Part shown: piece by piece, positions 53,447 to 61,028 of the stretch
How the letters are laid out: the number at the start of each line of letters is the position of its first letter
How positions within the stretch are numbered: position 1 is the stretch's first letter
Assembly: GCA_024402135.1 (NCBI GenBank)
Contig: JAKSJN010000001.1
Span: 62,001-126,000, forward strand
DNA from: Bacteroidales bacterium
GTDB taxonomy: Bacteria; Bacteroidota; Bacteroidia; Bacteroidales; UBA932
Reading direction: 5' to 3'
Length of the DNA: 64,000 nt
Made by a program: the position numbers and the translations under genes
The notes under the pieces: model-generated
The model's input: the letters and a program-made list of their open reading frames with translations, nothing else
The model's database searches: none
What the model was told of the DNA's origin: nothing

Positions 53447-54673
53447 CTAACGATCAGCCCGAAACAGCAGCGAACTGTCACCATAGCTCAGGAAACGGAA
53501 ACCATTGGCAAGTGCATAGTCATAGATAGTCTTCCAGTCTCCACCGACAAAGGCAGAAACGAGCAGAATGAGGGTGCTCTCCGGCTGATGGAAATTAGTC
53601 ACAAGCATGTCCACGATCCTGAAGCTGAAACCAGGCACGATAATGATGCGGGTACCGACCTTCAGCTCGTCCATACCACGCTCTTCCAGCCACGAAATCA
53701 TAGCCGAAAGCGACTCTTCTGTGCTATACGCGTATTCACGCTCATATGGCGCCCACTGGGTGACGTCTGAAGGCTCGCCCTTTTCGATGATGCTGACACC
53801 CACATAATAAAGAGATTCCAATGTGCGGACGGAAGTCGTTCCGACTGCGATAAGATCATGCCTGCCGGCAGCGACACGCCCACGAAGAGCCTTAAGGAAC
53901 TCCAGGGATACGGCAAAAGGCTCACGATGCATGGTATGCTCAGCCACGTCCGAACTCTTCACAGGAAGGAATGTTCCTGCACCGACATGAAGGCATACAC
54001 GACGCATGTCAACATTCTTCGCGCCAATCCGCTCCATGACAGGCTCGGTGAAATGCAAGCCGGCAGTAGGGGCCGCCACAGAGCCTCTCAGACGAGCATA
54101 CAGAGTCTGGTAGCGCTCTGCATCGATTGCCTCTGTCTCGCGGTTCAGATATGGAGGAATCGGCACAGTACCGCATATTTCAAGGACTCTGGAGAACTCC
54201 AGGCCGCCATTCCAGCGGAACCGAACGCTTCCAGTCTGGCCGTCGCGTCCGATCAGTTCAGCCGTAAGCCCCATAGACGCGATTTCGGGCGAATCTGCGG
54301 GATTATAGAGGCTAAGGGTATCTTCCTTCCATCTCTTCGCATTACCGATGATACAATGCCATATACAGCTTTCCGTTGCGGCAAAAGAAGTATTGTACTC
54401 TGGAGGATCAATAGGTTTGAGACAGAATATCTCGATATGAGCACCGGTAGGACGCTGGAAATGAAGCCTGGCAGGAACAACCTTGGTATCGTTGAATACC
54501 ATCATGGCATCCTGCGGCAGATAATCAGGCAGATCGCGGAACACATGTTCGTCAACAATACCGTCTTTATATACGAGAAGCTTGGAAGAATCTCGTTCAG
54601 CAAGAGGATATTTTGCTATACGCTCATCCGGAAGAGGGTAGTTATAATCCTCGATATTAATATGTGGCAGCAT
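53447..54673 (-). CDS. queA: S-adenosylmethionine:tRNA ribosyltransferase-isomerase
   Basis: QueA transfers and isomerises the ribosyl moiety of SAM to preQ1-modified tRNA, giving epoxyqueuosine. The 408 residues from ATG 54673 contain the family blocks DYNYPLPDERIAKYPLAERDSSKLLV, VFNDTKVVPARL, GTVPIPPYL, VAAPTAGLHFTEP, LHVGAGTFLPVK and NFHQPESTLILLVSAFVGG. All appear in the usual order. The TTG at 54682 is an alternative start. No clear promoter box was seen in the long AT-rich gap upstream. Confidence 0.95.
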   Translation of the reverse strand: MLPHINIEDYNYPLPDERIAKYPLAERDSSKLLVYKDGIVDEHVFRDLPDYLPQDAMMVFNDTKVVPARLHFQRPTGAHIEIFCLKPIDPPEYNTSFAATESCIWHCIIGNAKRWKEDTLSLYNPADSPEIASMGLTAELIGRDGQTGSVRFRWNGGLEFSRVLEICGTVPIPPYLNRETEAIDAERYQTLYARLRGSVAAPTAGLHFTEPVMERIGAKNVDMRRVCLHVGAGTFLPVKSSDVAEHTMHREPFAVSLEFLKALRGRVAAGRHDLIAVGTTSVRTLESLYYVGVSIIEKGEPSDVTQWAPYEREYAYSTEESLSAMISWLEERGMDELKVGTRIIIVPGFSFRIVDMLVTNFHQPESTLILLVSAFVGGDWKTIYDYALANGFRFLSYGDSSLLFRADR

Positions 54674-55241
54674 GTATATCAATCATTTACATTCAATTCA
54701 GCAGCTATTCAAAGCTTCTGAGAATTGAAAATTCAATGCGAAGTTACATCCTGATAAGGAATAATCAAAATATCGGGCATTTCGGGTCATTTCAAGGCAT
54801 TTTCAAGCATGTGAACTCCATTTCAGACCAGGAGACACGTTCAATTATTTGAATTAACTATTCCACAGAAACCAATTCGGTTTTCAAACACACTTTCATC
54901 AACAAGAATTCCGAATCGTTCAATATTTAAACATAAGAATTAGTTATACTATTTCTGTATCTTATCTATATTATTTATATTCAGCACTTTATAGTAATCC
55001 ACATAAAGTATTGAATCATATTTGGCACATAAATAGACCGAACAGCAGGGCGACATCCATGCAATAGCCCATAGACAGATACTTATATATCTTTATGTCA
55101 GCATATTAAATAGCATTACCTAAACTATAATATAGTATCGTTATACCGACACTCCCCTTTCATCACACATCAGATACTCCGAATGTTTTGTTTTCGAAAT
55201 CATGTTTTATGTTTATATTTGTGAAAATTCTCTTCAATTAG
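54674..55241. other. AT-rich intergenic region of 568 bases without genes
   Basis: No ORF of note, tRNA, or known RNA was seen. It has one 8-bp inverted repeat (TTCAATTC at 54692-54699, GAATTGAA at 54722-54729) and, at its right end, the promoter of the XRE gene. The middle is strongly AT-rich with no TAnnTTTG box; it may hold an unrecognised RNA or be a decayed gene. Confidence 0.5.
55186..55221 (+). promoter_or_regulatory. Promoter for the XRE regulator
   Basis: TTTTG at 55186-55190 is followed after 23 bases by TATATTTG (55214-55221). The ATG is 20 bases beyond. Confidence 0.5.
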
Positions 55242-55691
55242 ATGAACCAGAGATTACAGATGTTTCTTGCCGCCGAAGGCATCACGCAATCACAGTTTGC
55301 GGACGAGATTCAAGTTGCGAAGTCCAGTGTTTCGAACATTATTGCCGGACGTAACAATCCGAGTTACGACTTCATCTTGAACCTCAGCACCCACTACCCC
55401 GATCTGAACCTTGAATGGGTTCTGACCGGCAAGGGCAGGATGTACCGTTCGGGCAAGGACGCTTTCTCAGCCGCTGATGAAACTCCGCTTCTTTTTGGCA
55501 AGGAAGACTCAGAAGAAAAAGCGCCGATTGACGAGAATCCAGAAATCGTGACCGAGAAGCCGGATCCCGTCGAATCCGTGATTCTCGCGGGCTTGAAAGA
55601 ATCGAGTCCCAAGAACAGCGAAAACTCAGCAAAAAGAATCAGCAAGATCATCATCTTCTACGACGACAACAGTTTCGTAGAGGTCAGATAG
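55242..55691 (+). CDS. XRE-family helix-turn-helix regulator
   Basis: The 149 residues carry an N-terminal HTH_3 domain (RLQMFLAAEGITQSQFADEIQVAKSSVSNIIAGRNNPSYDFILNLSTHY, about 4-52), then the common Bacteroidota tail NLEWVLTGKGRMY, an acidic linker and a short basic C-terminal strand (KRISKIIIFYDDNSFVEV). Such proteins are stand-alone regulators of unknown targets. It has its own promoter after a large silent gap and lies 33 bases before the PyrD-like gene. Confidence 0.88.
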   Translation: MNQRLQMFLAAEGITQSQFADEIQVAKSSVSNIIAGRNNPSYDFILNLSTHYPDLNLEWVLTGKGRMYRSGKDAFSAADETPLLFGKEDSEEKAPIDENPEIVTEKPDPVESVILAGLKESSPKNSENSAKRISKIIIFYDDNSFVEVR

Positions 55692-55724
55692 GCAGCAATA
55701 CAGAATTATTCGTATTTTTGTCTC

Positions 55725-56735
55725 ATGATACGAGCATTACGATTCTGTTTCAAACCTGAGTTCATCCACAAGATGATGCTCACAAGACTTGCTGCCATCC
55801 AGAGCCGTCGTTTTCTAAGGAGCATGACGCGCATAACCCACCCTGTCCGCAGCAAGCTCGGCACGAATGTGCTCGGCTTGAAATTTTCAAATCCAGTCGG
55901 CGTTGCAGCAGGCTTTGATGTGAACGGAAAGTATATTCTCGCATTGTCCGACATTGGATTCGGGCACGTTGAAGTCGGCCCACTTTCTTACAAGGCGCAG
56001 AATCTGCCTGTTTCCAGAAAAGACCGGCTCAGATGGAACAAGAAAGAGCGGTCGCTCACCCACAATGCCGTATCGAACAATGAAGGCATTTCCGCAGCCA
56101 TCAAAAACATCAAGGAGGCCAGAAAACAAAAGCCAAGATGCCTTGTCGGAATCAATCTTGCCGCATACCAGAACCAGATCAAGGACGAACTGATAATCAG
56201 AGATTTCGAAGATTCATTCACTCTCGCCTATGATTTTGCCGATTACTTTGTCATCAACATCTCCAACCCGAACGTTGACGGCATACGCAATCTCCAGAAC
56301 GCCCAGACACTTTCCGAGATCATGGATCCACTGCTTGCCATAAGACTGTGCGAGGATGTCTATAAGCCTATTCTTATTAAAATAGGTCTTGACATTCCAT
56401 TAGAAATCCTTGACGAAATGATCGACTACTGCAGACTCTCCGGCATAGACGGTATTGTAGCAGGCAATTCTCCGCGCATCCAGGATAACAACACAAAGAA
56501 GACAAGGTTCGTCTCGGGTAATGCCGCATACAGAAAAACACTTGAGATTACAAGACACATCAAGGAATACACCGACGGACGCTTCACGATCATTGCGACC
56601 GGAGGCATCATGACCCCGTCACAGGCAAAGGAAATCATCGGAGCCGGGGCAAGCCTTATCCAACTTCACACTGGACTCGCCTACAGCGGATTCAGACTGG
56701 TTAAAAAGATACAGAAGGCGCTTCAAGGCGACTGA
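55725..56735 (+). CDS. pyrD: Dihydroorotate dehydrogenase-like FMN barrel with altered active site
   Basis: The 336 residues are homologous to class 2 dihydroorotate dehydrogenase (PyrD), which oxidises dihydroorotate to orotate with quinone: short N-terminal helix region, NPVGVAAGFDVNG, FGHVEVGP, the LVGINLAAY strand, NISNPNVDG, LIKIGLDI and TGGIMTPSQAKEIIGAGASLIQLHTGL. However the catalytic-base serine of NISSPNT is Asn181 here, and the orotate-contacting Lys of GLDKDG is Val66. The Asn residues of the substrate cage (178, 183) and the later Lys are kept. Either the enzyme uses an altered mechanism or it has another substrate; the alignment is by eye. Confidence 0.8.
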   Translation: MIRALRFCFKPEFIHKMMLTRLAAIQSRRFLRSMTRITHPVRSKLGTNVLGLKFSNPVGVAAGFDVNGKYILALSDIGFGHVEVGPLSYKAQNLPVSRKDRLRWNKKERSLTHNAVSNNEGISAAIKNIKEARKQKPRCLVGINLAAYQNQIKDELIIRDFEDSFTLAYDFADYFVINISNPNVDGIRNLQNAQTLSEIMDPLLAIRLCEDVYKPILIKIGLDIPLEILDEMIDYCRLSGIDGIVAGNSPRIQDNNTKKTRFVSGNAAYRKTLEITRHIKEYTDGRFTIIATGGIMTPSQAKEIIGAGASLIQLHTGLAYSGFRLVKKIQKALQGD

Positions 56736-56751
56736 ATAATAACTACTCCCA

Positions 56752-58017
56752 ATGACAACAGCTTCAATCTGCACTATAGGCGATGAAATACTCATCGGCC
56801 AGATAGTTGATACCAACTCATCCAATATATCTCGCGAGCTTGGTGCTCTCGGAATCAAGACCACCCGTATGGTTTCAATATCCGACAGCCGTGACGACAT
56901 CATCGACTCCCTCACTGAAGAGCTCGAGAATAATGACATTGTCATCTGCACCGGCGGACTCGGACCGACCAAGGACGACATCACCAAGGACGCCCTAGCG
57001 GAGCTTTCTGGCAGTTTTTCTTACGTCCGTCACGATGGCCAGCTGGAGGTTGTAAAAAGAATCCTCAGTTCAAGAGGCATCGACATCCTGGACATAAATA
57101 TGGCACAGGCTGACGTTCCCGACAAATGCGAGGTCATCGTCAACCAGCGCGGCACAGCGCCGATCATGGTATTCAGATTCCCTGAAAAACAGTTCAGACA
57201 CGAGGCTGTACTGTACTCGCTTCCAGGTGTACCATACGAGGCAATCGCCGCACTTCCTGCCATCATGGACGATATAAAGGCGCACTTCCCTATCGCATCC
57301 ATAATACACCGGACTTTAATGACTTACGGAATCGCAGAATCCGCCCTCGCCAAACTGATCGAGCCATGGGAGGATGCTCTTCCTGAGTCCATGCATCTTG
57401 CATATCTTCCAAATCAGATCACTGGAGTAAGGCTCCGTCTGTCGGTTTATGGCGCCGATGAGAACTCGGACGCAGCGCTCGACGAACAGCTGGCAAAGCT
57501 GAAAGAAATTGTTGGCCAGTACATCTACTCTGAATGCGACGACACACTCCAGGGAGCCATCGGCCGCATGCTTCGTGGCAGCGGAAAAACCATCTGCGCC
57601 GCTGAATCCTGCACAGGCGGAGAAATAGCCCACCTGATCACCACAGTTCCCGGCGCATCCGAGTATTTCCTTGGTTCAGTAACCTCGTACGCACCGGAAA
57701 TCAAGACAAAACTTCTCGGCGTATCACCTGAGACCATCTCGAACGAAGGAATCGTAAGCAGCGTTGTAGCCTGCGGAATGGCGGAAGGAGTACGAAAGCT
57801 CATGGGCAGCACATATTCAGTTGCAACCACAGGTTGGGCAGACAGCTACGGCGACGAGCATGAGCCGGCCGGAACCGTATGGGTTGCCGCAAGCGGCCCG
57901 AATGGAACCCGCAGCGCGCGTTTCCAGTACCGCAACGACCGTCTCCGCAACATCGAGAGATTCGCCGCCTCCGCACTCAACCTTTTGAGAGAAGTTATTC
58001 TGGATGATATGAAGTAG
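56752..58017 (+). CDS. cinA: CinA family protein (competence/damage-inducible, PncC amidase domain)
   Basis: The 421 residues are a full-length CinA: an N-terminal MoaB/MogA-like ADP-ribose pyrophosphatase domain (CTIGDEILIGQIVDTNSSNI, CTGGLGPTKDDITKDAL), a central region with YSLPGVPYEA, and a C-terminal nicotinamide-nucleotide amidase domain (AAESCTGGEIAHLITTVPGASEYFLGSVTSY). The amidase recycles nicotinamide mononucleotide to nicotinate mononucleotide. The C-terminal domain ends TGWADSYGDEHEPAGTVWVA as usual. The gene ends in a long hairpin terminator shared with the convergent regulator gene. Confidence 0.94.
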   Translation: MTTASICTIGDEILIGQIVDTNSSNISRELGALGIKTTRMVSISDSRDDIIDSLTEELENNDIVICTGGLGPTKDDITKDALAELSGSFSYVRHDGQLEVVKRILSSRGIDILDINMAQADVPDKCEVIVNQRGTAPIMVFRFPEKQFRHEAVLYSLPGVPYEAIAALPAIMDDIKAHFPIASIIHRTLMTYGIAESALAKLIEPWEDALPESMHLAYLPNQITGVRLRLSVYGADENSDAALDEQLAKLKEIVGQYIYSECDDTLQGAIGRMLRGSGKTICAAESCTGGEIAHLITTVPGASEYFLGSVTSYAPEIKTKLLGVSPETISNEGIVSSVVACGMAEGVRKLMGSTYSVATTGWADSYGDEHEPAGTVWVAASGPNGTRSARFQYRNDRLRNIERFAASALNLLREVILDDMK

Positions 58018-58062
58018 TATAATATAAGAAATCGCCCAAATTGGGCGATTTCTTATATTATA
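58018..58062. terminator. Shared 22-bp hairpin terminator
   Basis: A perfect 22-bp stem (58018-58039 with 58041-58062) starts right after the cinA stop and contains the last three codons of the minus-strand regulator gene. It should terminate both transcripts. Confidence 0.85.
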
Positions 58063-59291
58063 CCTTGGTCATTGACAATCTTGACCAACTCCGCTGAATT
58101 CGAAGCGTCGAACATGGCGAACAGCTTTTTCTTGTACCATTTTATGGTTTCGGGGCTGAGGCACATGGCTTCGGCAATCTGGGCATTGGTGTAGCCCTTT
58201 GCAAGAAGGTCGAGGACTTCCTTTTCGCGAGGCTTCAGATGAATGTCGACCGACCTGGCCGATGATGCCATTGATTCGACGGTATTCTCCAGGACTTCTG
58301 TGATTTCCTCTTTCTCTCTGGTTGTGTCAGCCAGGGTCTGGCGGGTATCTCTGAGCTTGCGGAGCACCAGGGACGAAACTGCCATCAGGGCAAGGGACAG
58401 TGCAAGCAGTACCATGATCATACCCATCCTCTTCTTCTGGAGGGCAAGGACCTGGCTCGTGTAGTCCAGGCTTTCCATCCTGTACTGGAGTTCCTCATCT
58501 TCGTGGTCCGCGAAATAGAGGTTTGCCTCGTTGAGGTAGCGCATGGCCTTCGAGGTCTTATGCATATCCAGATACAGGCTTCCAAGGCCCTTGTAGGCTG
58601 TCGCGATGGCAAGGGAATCCGCCGCAAGCAATGAATAATCGAGACTCTCCAGATAGTATTTCTCAGCCGGATGAAGCTGGCCATCCATGCGCATGGTCTC
58701 GCCCATGTTGTAGTACAGCACCGAACAGCTGTTATGCCAGTCATATTTCCTGAAAAGCTCGCCTGCCTTCTCATAATAGTCCATCGCAACGGAGATGGAG
58801 TCCATCATGCTGTAGAGGTTTCCCAGAGTGCCGTACATCTGGGACAGGGCGTCATCGATGTTTTCCTGGGTGTATTCATGTCCGGAATCTTCTGAAGAGG
58901 ACGACATGCTCTCCACAGCTTGCATGGCTATGCCGTAATAGAACGCGGCGCTGTCATACTTTTCCTTTGCCCAGAAATGCTGGCCGATGTTCTTGGCTGC
59001 CGCCTGCTGCTTTGAAAGCCATCCGAAGCGCTTGGACATGTCCAGCAGGATGCGGGCATAATACTCGCTCTTAACACCATTGGTCTGATTGAAGCCATTC
59101 ATCAGTTCGTCAAGGTCGCCAGCAACATGCATGAGTTCTTCCTCACCGGCATCAGCAAGATCCTTGGCAGTCCATCGCGCCATGACAGTCTCCAGGGAGT
59201 CGACATTATGACCCCTGTGATCGTTATATTCCGCCACAGCCTTATGGGCGAAGATGGTTGTCAGTAACAGAAACAAGAAAAGCTTTCTCAT
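58053..59291 (-). CDS. Membrane TPR protein with C-terminal LuxR-type DNA-binding domain
   Basis: From ATG 59291 this is 412 residues: signal peptide or first helix (LFLFLLLTTIFAHKAVA), an extracytoplasmic TPR region (about 50-285, e.g. AAFYYGIAMQAVES, LGNLYSMMDSISVAMDYYEKAGELFRKY, LGSLYLDMHKTSKAMRYLNEANLYF), one transmembrane helix (about 297-322, MIMVLLALSLALMAVSSLVL), a coiled-coil linker and a cytoplasmic LuxR/GerE helix-turn-helix (352-412, LKPREKEVLDLLAKGYTNAQIAEAM). It fits a one-component sensor that reports on the periplasm. A 13-residue upstream extension to 59330 is unlikely. The next gene on the opposite strand encodes only the same type of HTH. Confidence 0.85.
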   Translation of the reverse strand: MRKLFLFLLLTTIFAHKAVAEYNDHRGHNVDSLETVMARWTAKDLADAGEEELMHVAGDLDELMNGFNQTNGVKSEYYARILLDMSKRFGWLSKQQAAAKNIGQHFWAKEKYDSAAFYYGIAMQAVESMSSSSEDSGHEYTQENIDDALSQMYGTLGNLYSMMDSISVAMDYYEKAGELFRKYDWHNSCSVLYYNMGETMRMDGQLHPAEKYYLESLDYSLLAADSLAIATAYKGLGSLYLDMHKTSKAMRYLNEANLYFADHEDEELQYRMESLDYTSQVLALQKKRMGMIMVLLALSLALMAVSSLVLRKLRDTRQTLADTTREKEEITEVLENTVESMASSARSVDIHLKPREKEVLDLLAKGYTNAQIAEAMCLSPETIKWYKKKLFAMFDASNSAELVKIVNDQGII

Positions 59292-59295
59292 GTAA

Positions 59296-59368
59296 CAAAT
59301 ATATAAAAAATGCCCGGGTAGTAGTTTCAAAGTGTCATTTCCACCCTTGATTCCACCCGAACGGGTGG
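59296..59368. promoter_or_regulatory. Intergenic control region between the two LuxR-type genes
   Basis: TATATTTG (minus, 59296-59303) ends only 4 bases before the TPR-LuxR ATG, so its transcript would be leaderless. Then TCCACCC occurs twice (59340-59346 and 59352-59358) and CCACCCG/CGGGTGG (59353-59359, 59362-59368) forms a palindrome. These are plausible binding sites for the paired LuxR proteins. Confidence 0.45.
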
Positions 59369-59414
59369 TGTTTTAGAATACTAAAAGCTAGACATTTGTA
59401 GAAAAAGCATAGCC

Positions 59415-59609
59415 ATGCAGGCATTCAGTGAAAAAGAAATAATCATCGCTCAACATGCGGCGGAAGGAATGACGGCACAAGAAATTGCCGACGCCATGTT
59501 CCTCAGCATTGAAACTATCAGGTGGTATCGGAAAAGGATGCTGCGGAAAGCCGATGCAAAGAACTTCTCCGAACTCATAGCCATGCTTAAGGACCAGAAC
59601 ATAATATAA
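59415..59609 (+). CDS. Solitary 64-residue LuxR-type helix-turn-helix protein
   Basis: The protein is only a GerE/LuxR DNA-binding domain: FSEKEIIIAQHAAEGMTAQEIADAMFLSIETIRWYRKRML, ending MLKDQNII. It is clearly similar to the C-terminus of the divergent TPR-LuxR protein, including IA-AM-LS-ETI-WY and the closing DQ-II. It has no sensor or receiver domain, so it could act as a constitutive binder, a partner, or a competitor of the larger protein. It is 9 bases upstream of the OmpA-family gene, which suggests co-transcription with the envelope genes. Confidence 0.82.
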   Translation: MQAFSEKEIIIAQHAAEGMTAQEIADAMFLSIETIRWYRKRMLRKADAKNFSELIAMLKDQNII

Positions 59610-59618
59610 ACTGCAACC

Positions 59619-61010
59619 ATGAATAGAAAGAGAATCATTGCTGCGCTGGCTGTCATCATTCTCGCCAGCACAGGTGCCCAGGCCCAGAGCGTACTCGAAC
59701 GTATGGCCGAGCGTGCGAAGAATGCAGCCGAGAACGCAGTCGGCAACAAGATTGAAAACGCCGTGAATGGCGCAATCGACAAGGCCACTTCGAAGAAAGG
59801 CAAGAATGGAGGCAAACAGGAATCCGAAGAGAATGCGGCTCCTTCAAAGGACACTTGGACCTGTCCAGAATGCGGCAAGACCGGCAACACCGGTGCTTTC
59901 TGCGATGACTGCGGAGCAAAGAAGCCAGGGACCGGTGCCTCTGACCCGGCCGAGGCTGCCGGCGAACAGGCAAAGAGCGACTTCGTGCCTGGTGCAGTAA
60001 CCTTGTTCGAAGATTTGATCACCGGTGAACAGGTCGGTGAATTCCCAAGCAAGTGGAACCTTATAGAGGGTAACTGCGAAGTGAGCAAGCTCGGTGGCGA
60101 GACCGTTATCAGTCTGCCTCCTGCTACTACTCAGGACGAGTATGTGGATAGCCAGATTCAGCCATTGATGAAGAATATCTACAACTATCTGCCAGAGGAA
60201 TATACCATCGAATTCGACTGGTATGTATATGCAAAGCAGGATGACTGCAATGACATCAAGGTCTATGGTCGTACTGGTGAAAAGGGAGGCGAAGAGGCAT
60301 TTTGTGTTAGTCTTTCTTGCAAAGACGATCCTAAGTTCCAAGGCACCTCACGCATTTTCTTCAAGAATGCTGTGACTGATAATAATAGTGAAGTTGACGC
60401 TTCATACAATCTGAAGAAAAATGCATGGAATCATTTTGCCCTCTCGTTCAATAAGCGTGCACTGAAGGTTTATGTTAATGATTATCGCATTGCAAACATT
60501 CCTAACGCTAAACCTGCTAACTGTATGACCCTTTGGTCTATTTCGCGCTATCTGGGCAATGGTATACAGAACAAGAAGGGTACTCAGTTCAAGAACTTCC
60601 GCATTGCACAGGGTGCTGTAGCGCTCTATGACCAGAACACTACCGATGCAGTAGCAAAGGCAATGGAGGAAACTGGTAAGTTCGTAACCAACAACATCAA
60701 CTTCGAGACTGGTAAGGCTACACTCCTTCCTGAGTCAATGGAGGAAATCCAGAAGGTAGCAAACTATATGCTCAAGAACAAGACCGTACGCTTCGAGGTA
60801 CAGGGTCACTGCGACAACCAGGGTTCTGATAAGGTAAACGATCCACTGTCACAGCAGCGTGCCGAGGCTGTAGTTGCAGCTCTCGTGAAGCTCGGTGTTG
60901 ACGAGTGGAACCTCCGTGCCGTAGGCAAGGGTTCACACGAGCCGATTGCAGACAACAGCACAAAGGAAGGTCAGGCAAAGAACCGCAGAGTCGAATTCAT
61001 CAAAAAGTAA
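59619..61010 (+). CDS. Exported zinc-ribbon, jellyroll and OmpA-domain protein
   Basis: The 463 residues start with a signal peptide (IIAALAVIILASTGAQA). A helical N-terminal segment (24-60, VLERMAERAKNAAENAVG) is followed by a zinc ribbon with C82, C85, C95 and C98 (CPECG ... CDDCG), which is unusual in an exported protein. A beta-rich middle domain (about 125-325, FEDLITGEQVGEFPSKWNLIEGN, YTIEFDWYVYAKQ, WNHFALSFNKRALKVYVNDYR) looks like a concanavalin-type fold. The C-terminal OmpA domain (about 350-463, GHCDNQGSDKVN, LSQQRAEAVVAAL) should bind peptidoglycan. It is followed 18 bases later by a helical protein with the same type of N-terminal segment. Confidence 0.85.
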   Translation: MNRKRIIAALAVIILASTGAQAQSVLERMAERAKNAAENAVGNKIENAVNGAIDKATSKKGKNGGKQESEENAAPSKDTWTCPECGKTGNTGAFCDDCGAKKPGTGASDPAEAAGEQAKSDFVPGAVTLFEDLITGEQVGEFPSKWNLIEGNCEVSKLGGETVISLPPATTQDEYVDSQIQPLMKNIYNYLPEEYTIEFDWYVYAKQDDCNDIKVYGRTGEKGGEEAFCVSLSCKDDPKFQGTSRIFFKNAVTDNNSEVDASYNLKKNAWNHFALSFNKRALKVYVNDYRIANIPNAKPANCMTLWSISRYLGNGIQNKKGTQFKNFRIAQGAVALYDQNTTDAVAKAMEETGKFVTNNINFETGKATLLPESMEEIQKVANYMLKNKTVRFEVQGHCDNQGSDKVNDPLSQQRAEAVVAALVKLGVDEWNLRAVGKGSHEPIADNSTKEGQAKNRRVEFIKK

Positions 61011-61028
61011 ACAGTCAAAATCAATAGT

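Noticed and set aside
53858..54721. Plus-strand frame of 287 codons opposite queA
   Set aside because: Antisense shadow of queA; no signal of coding on that strand.
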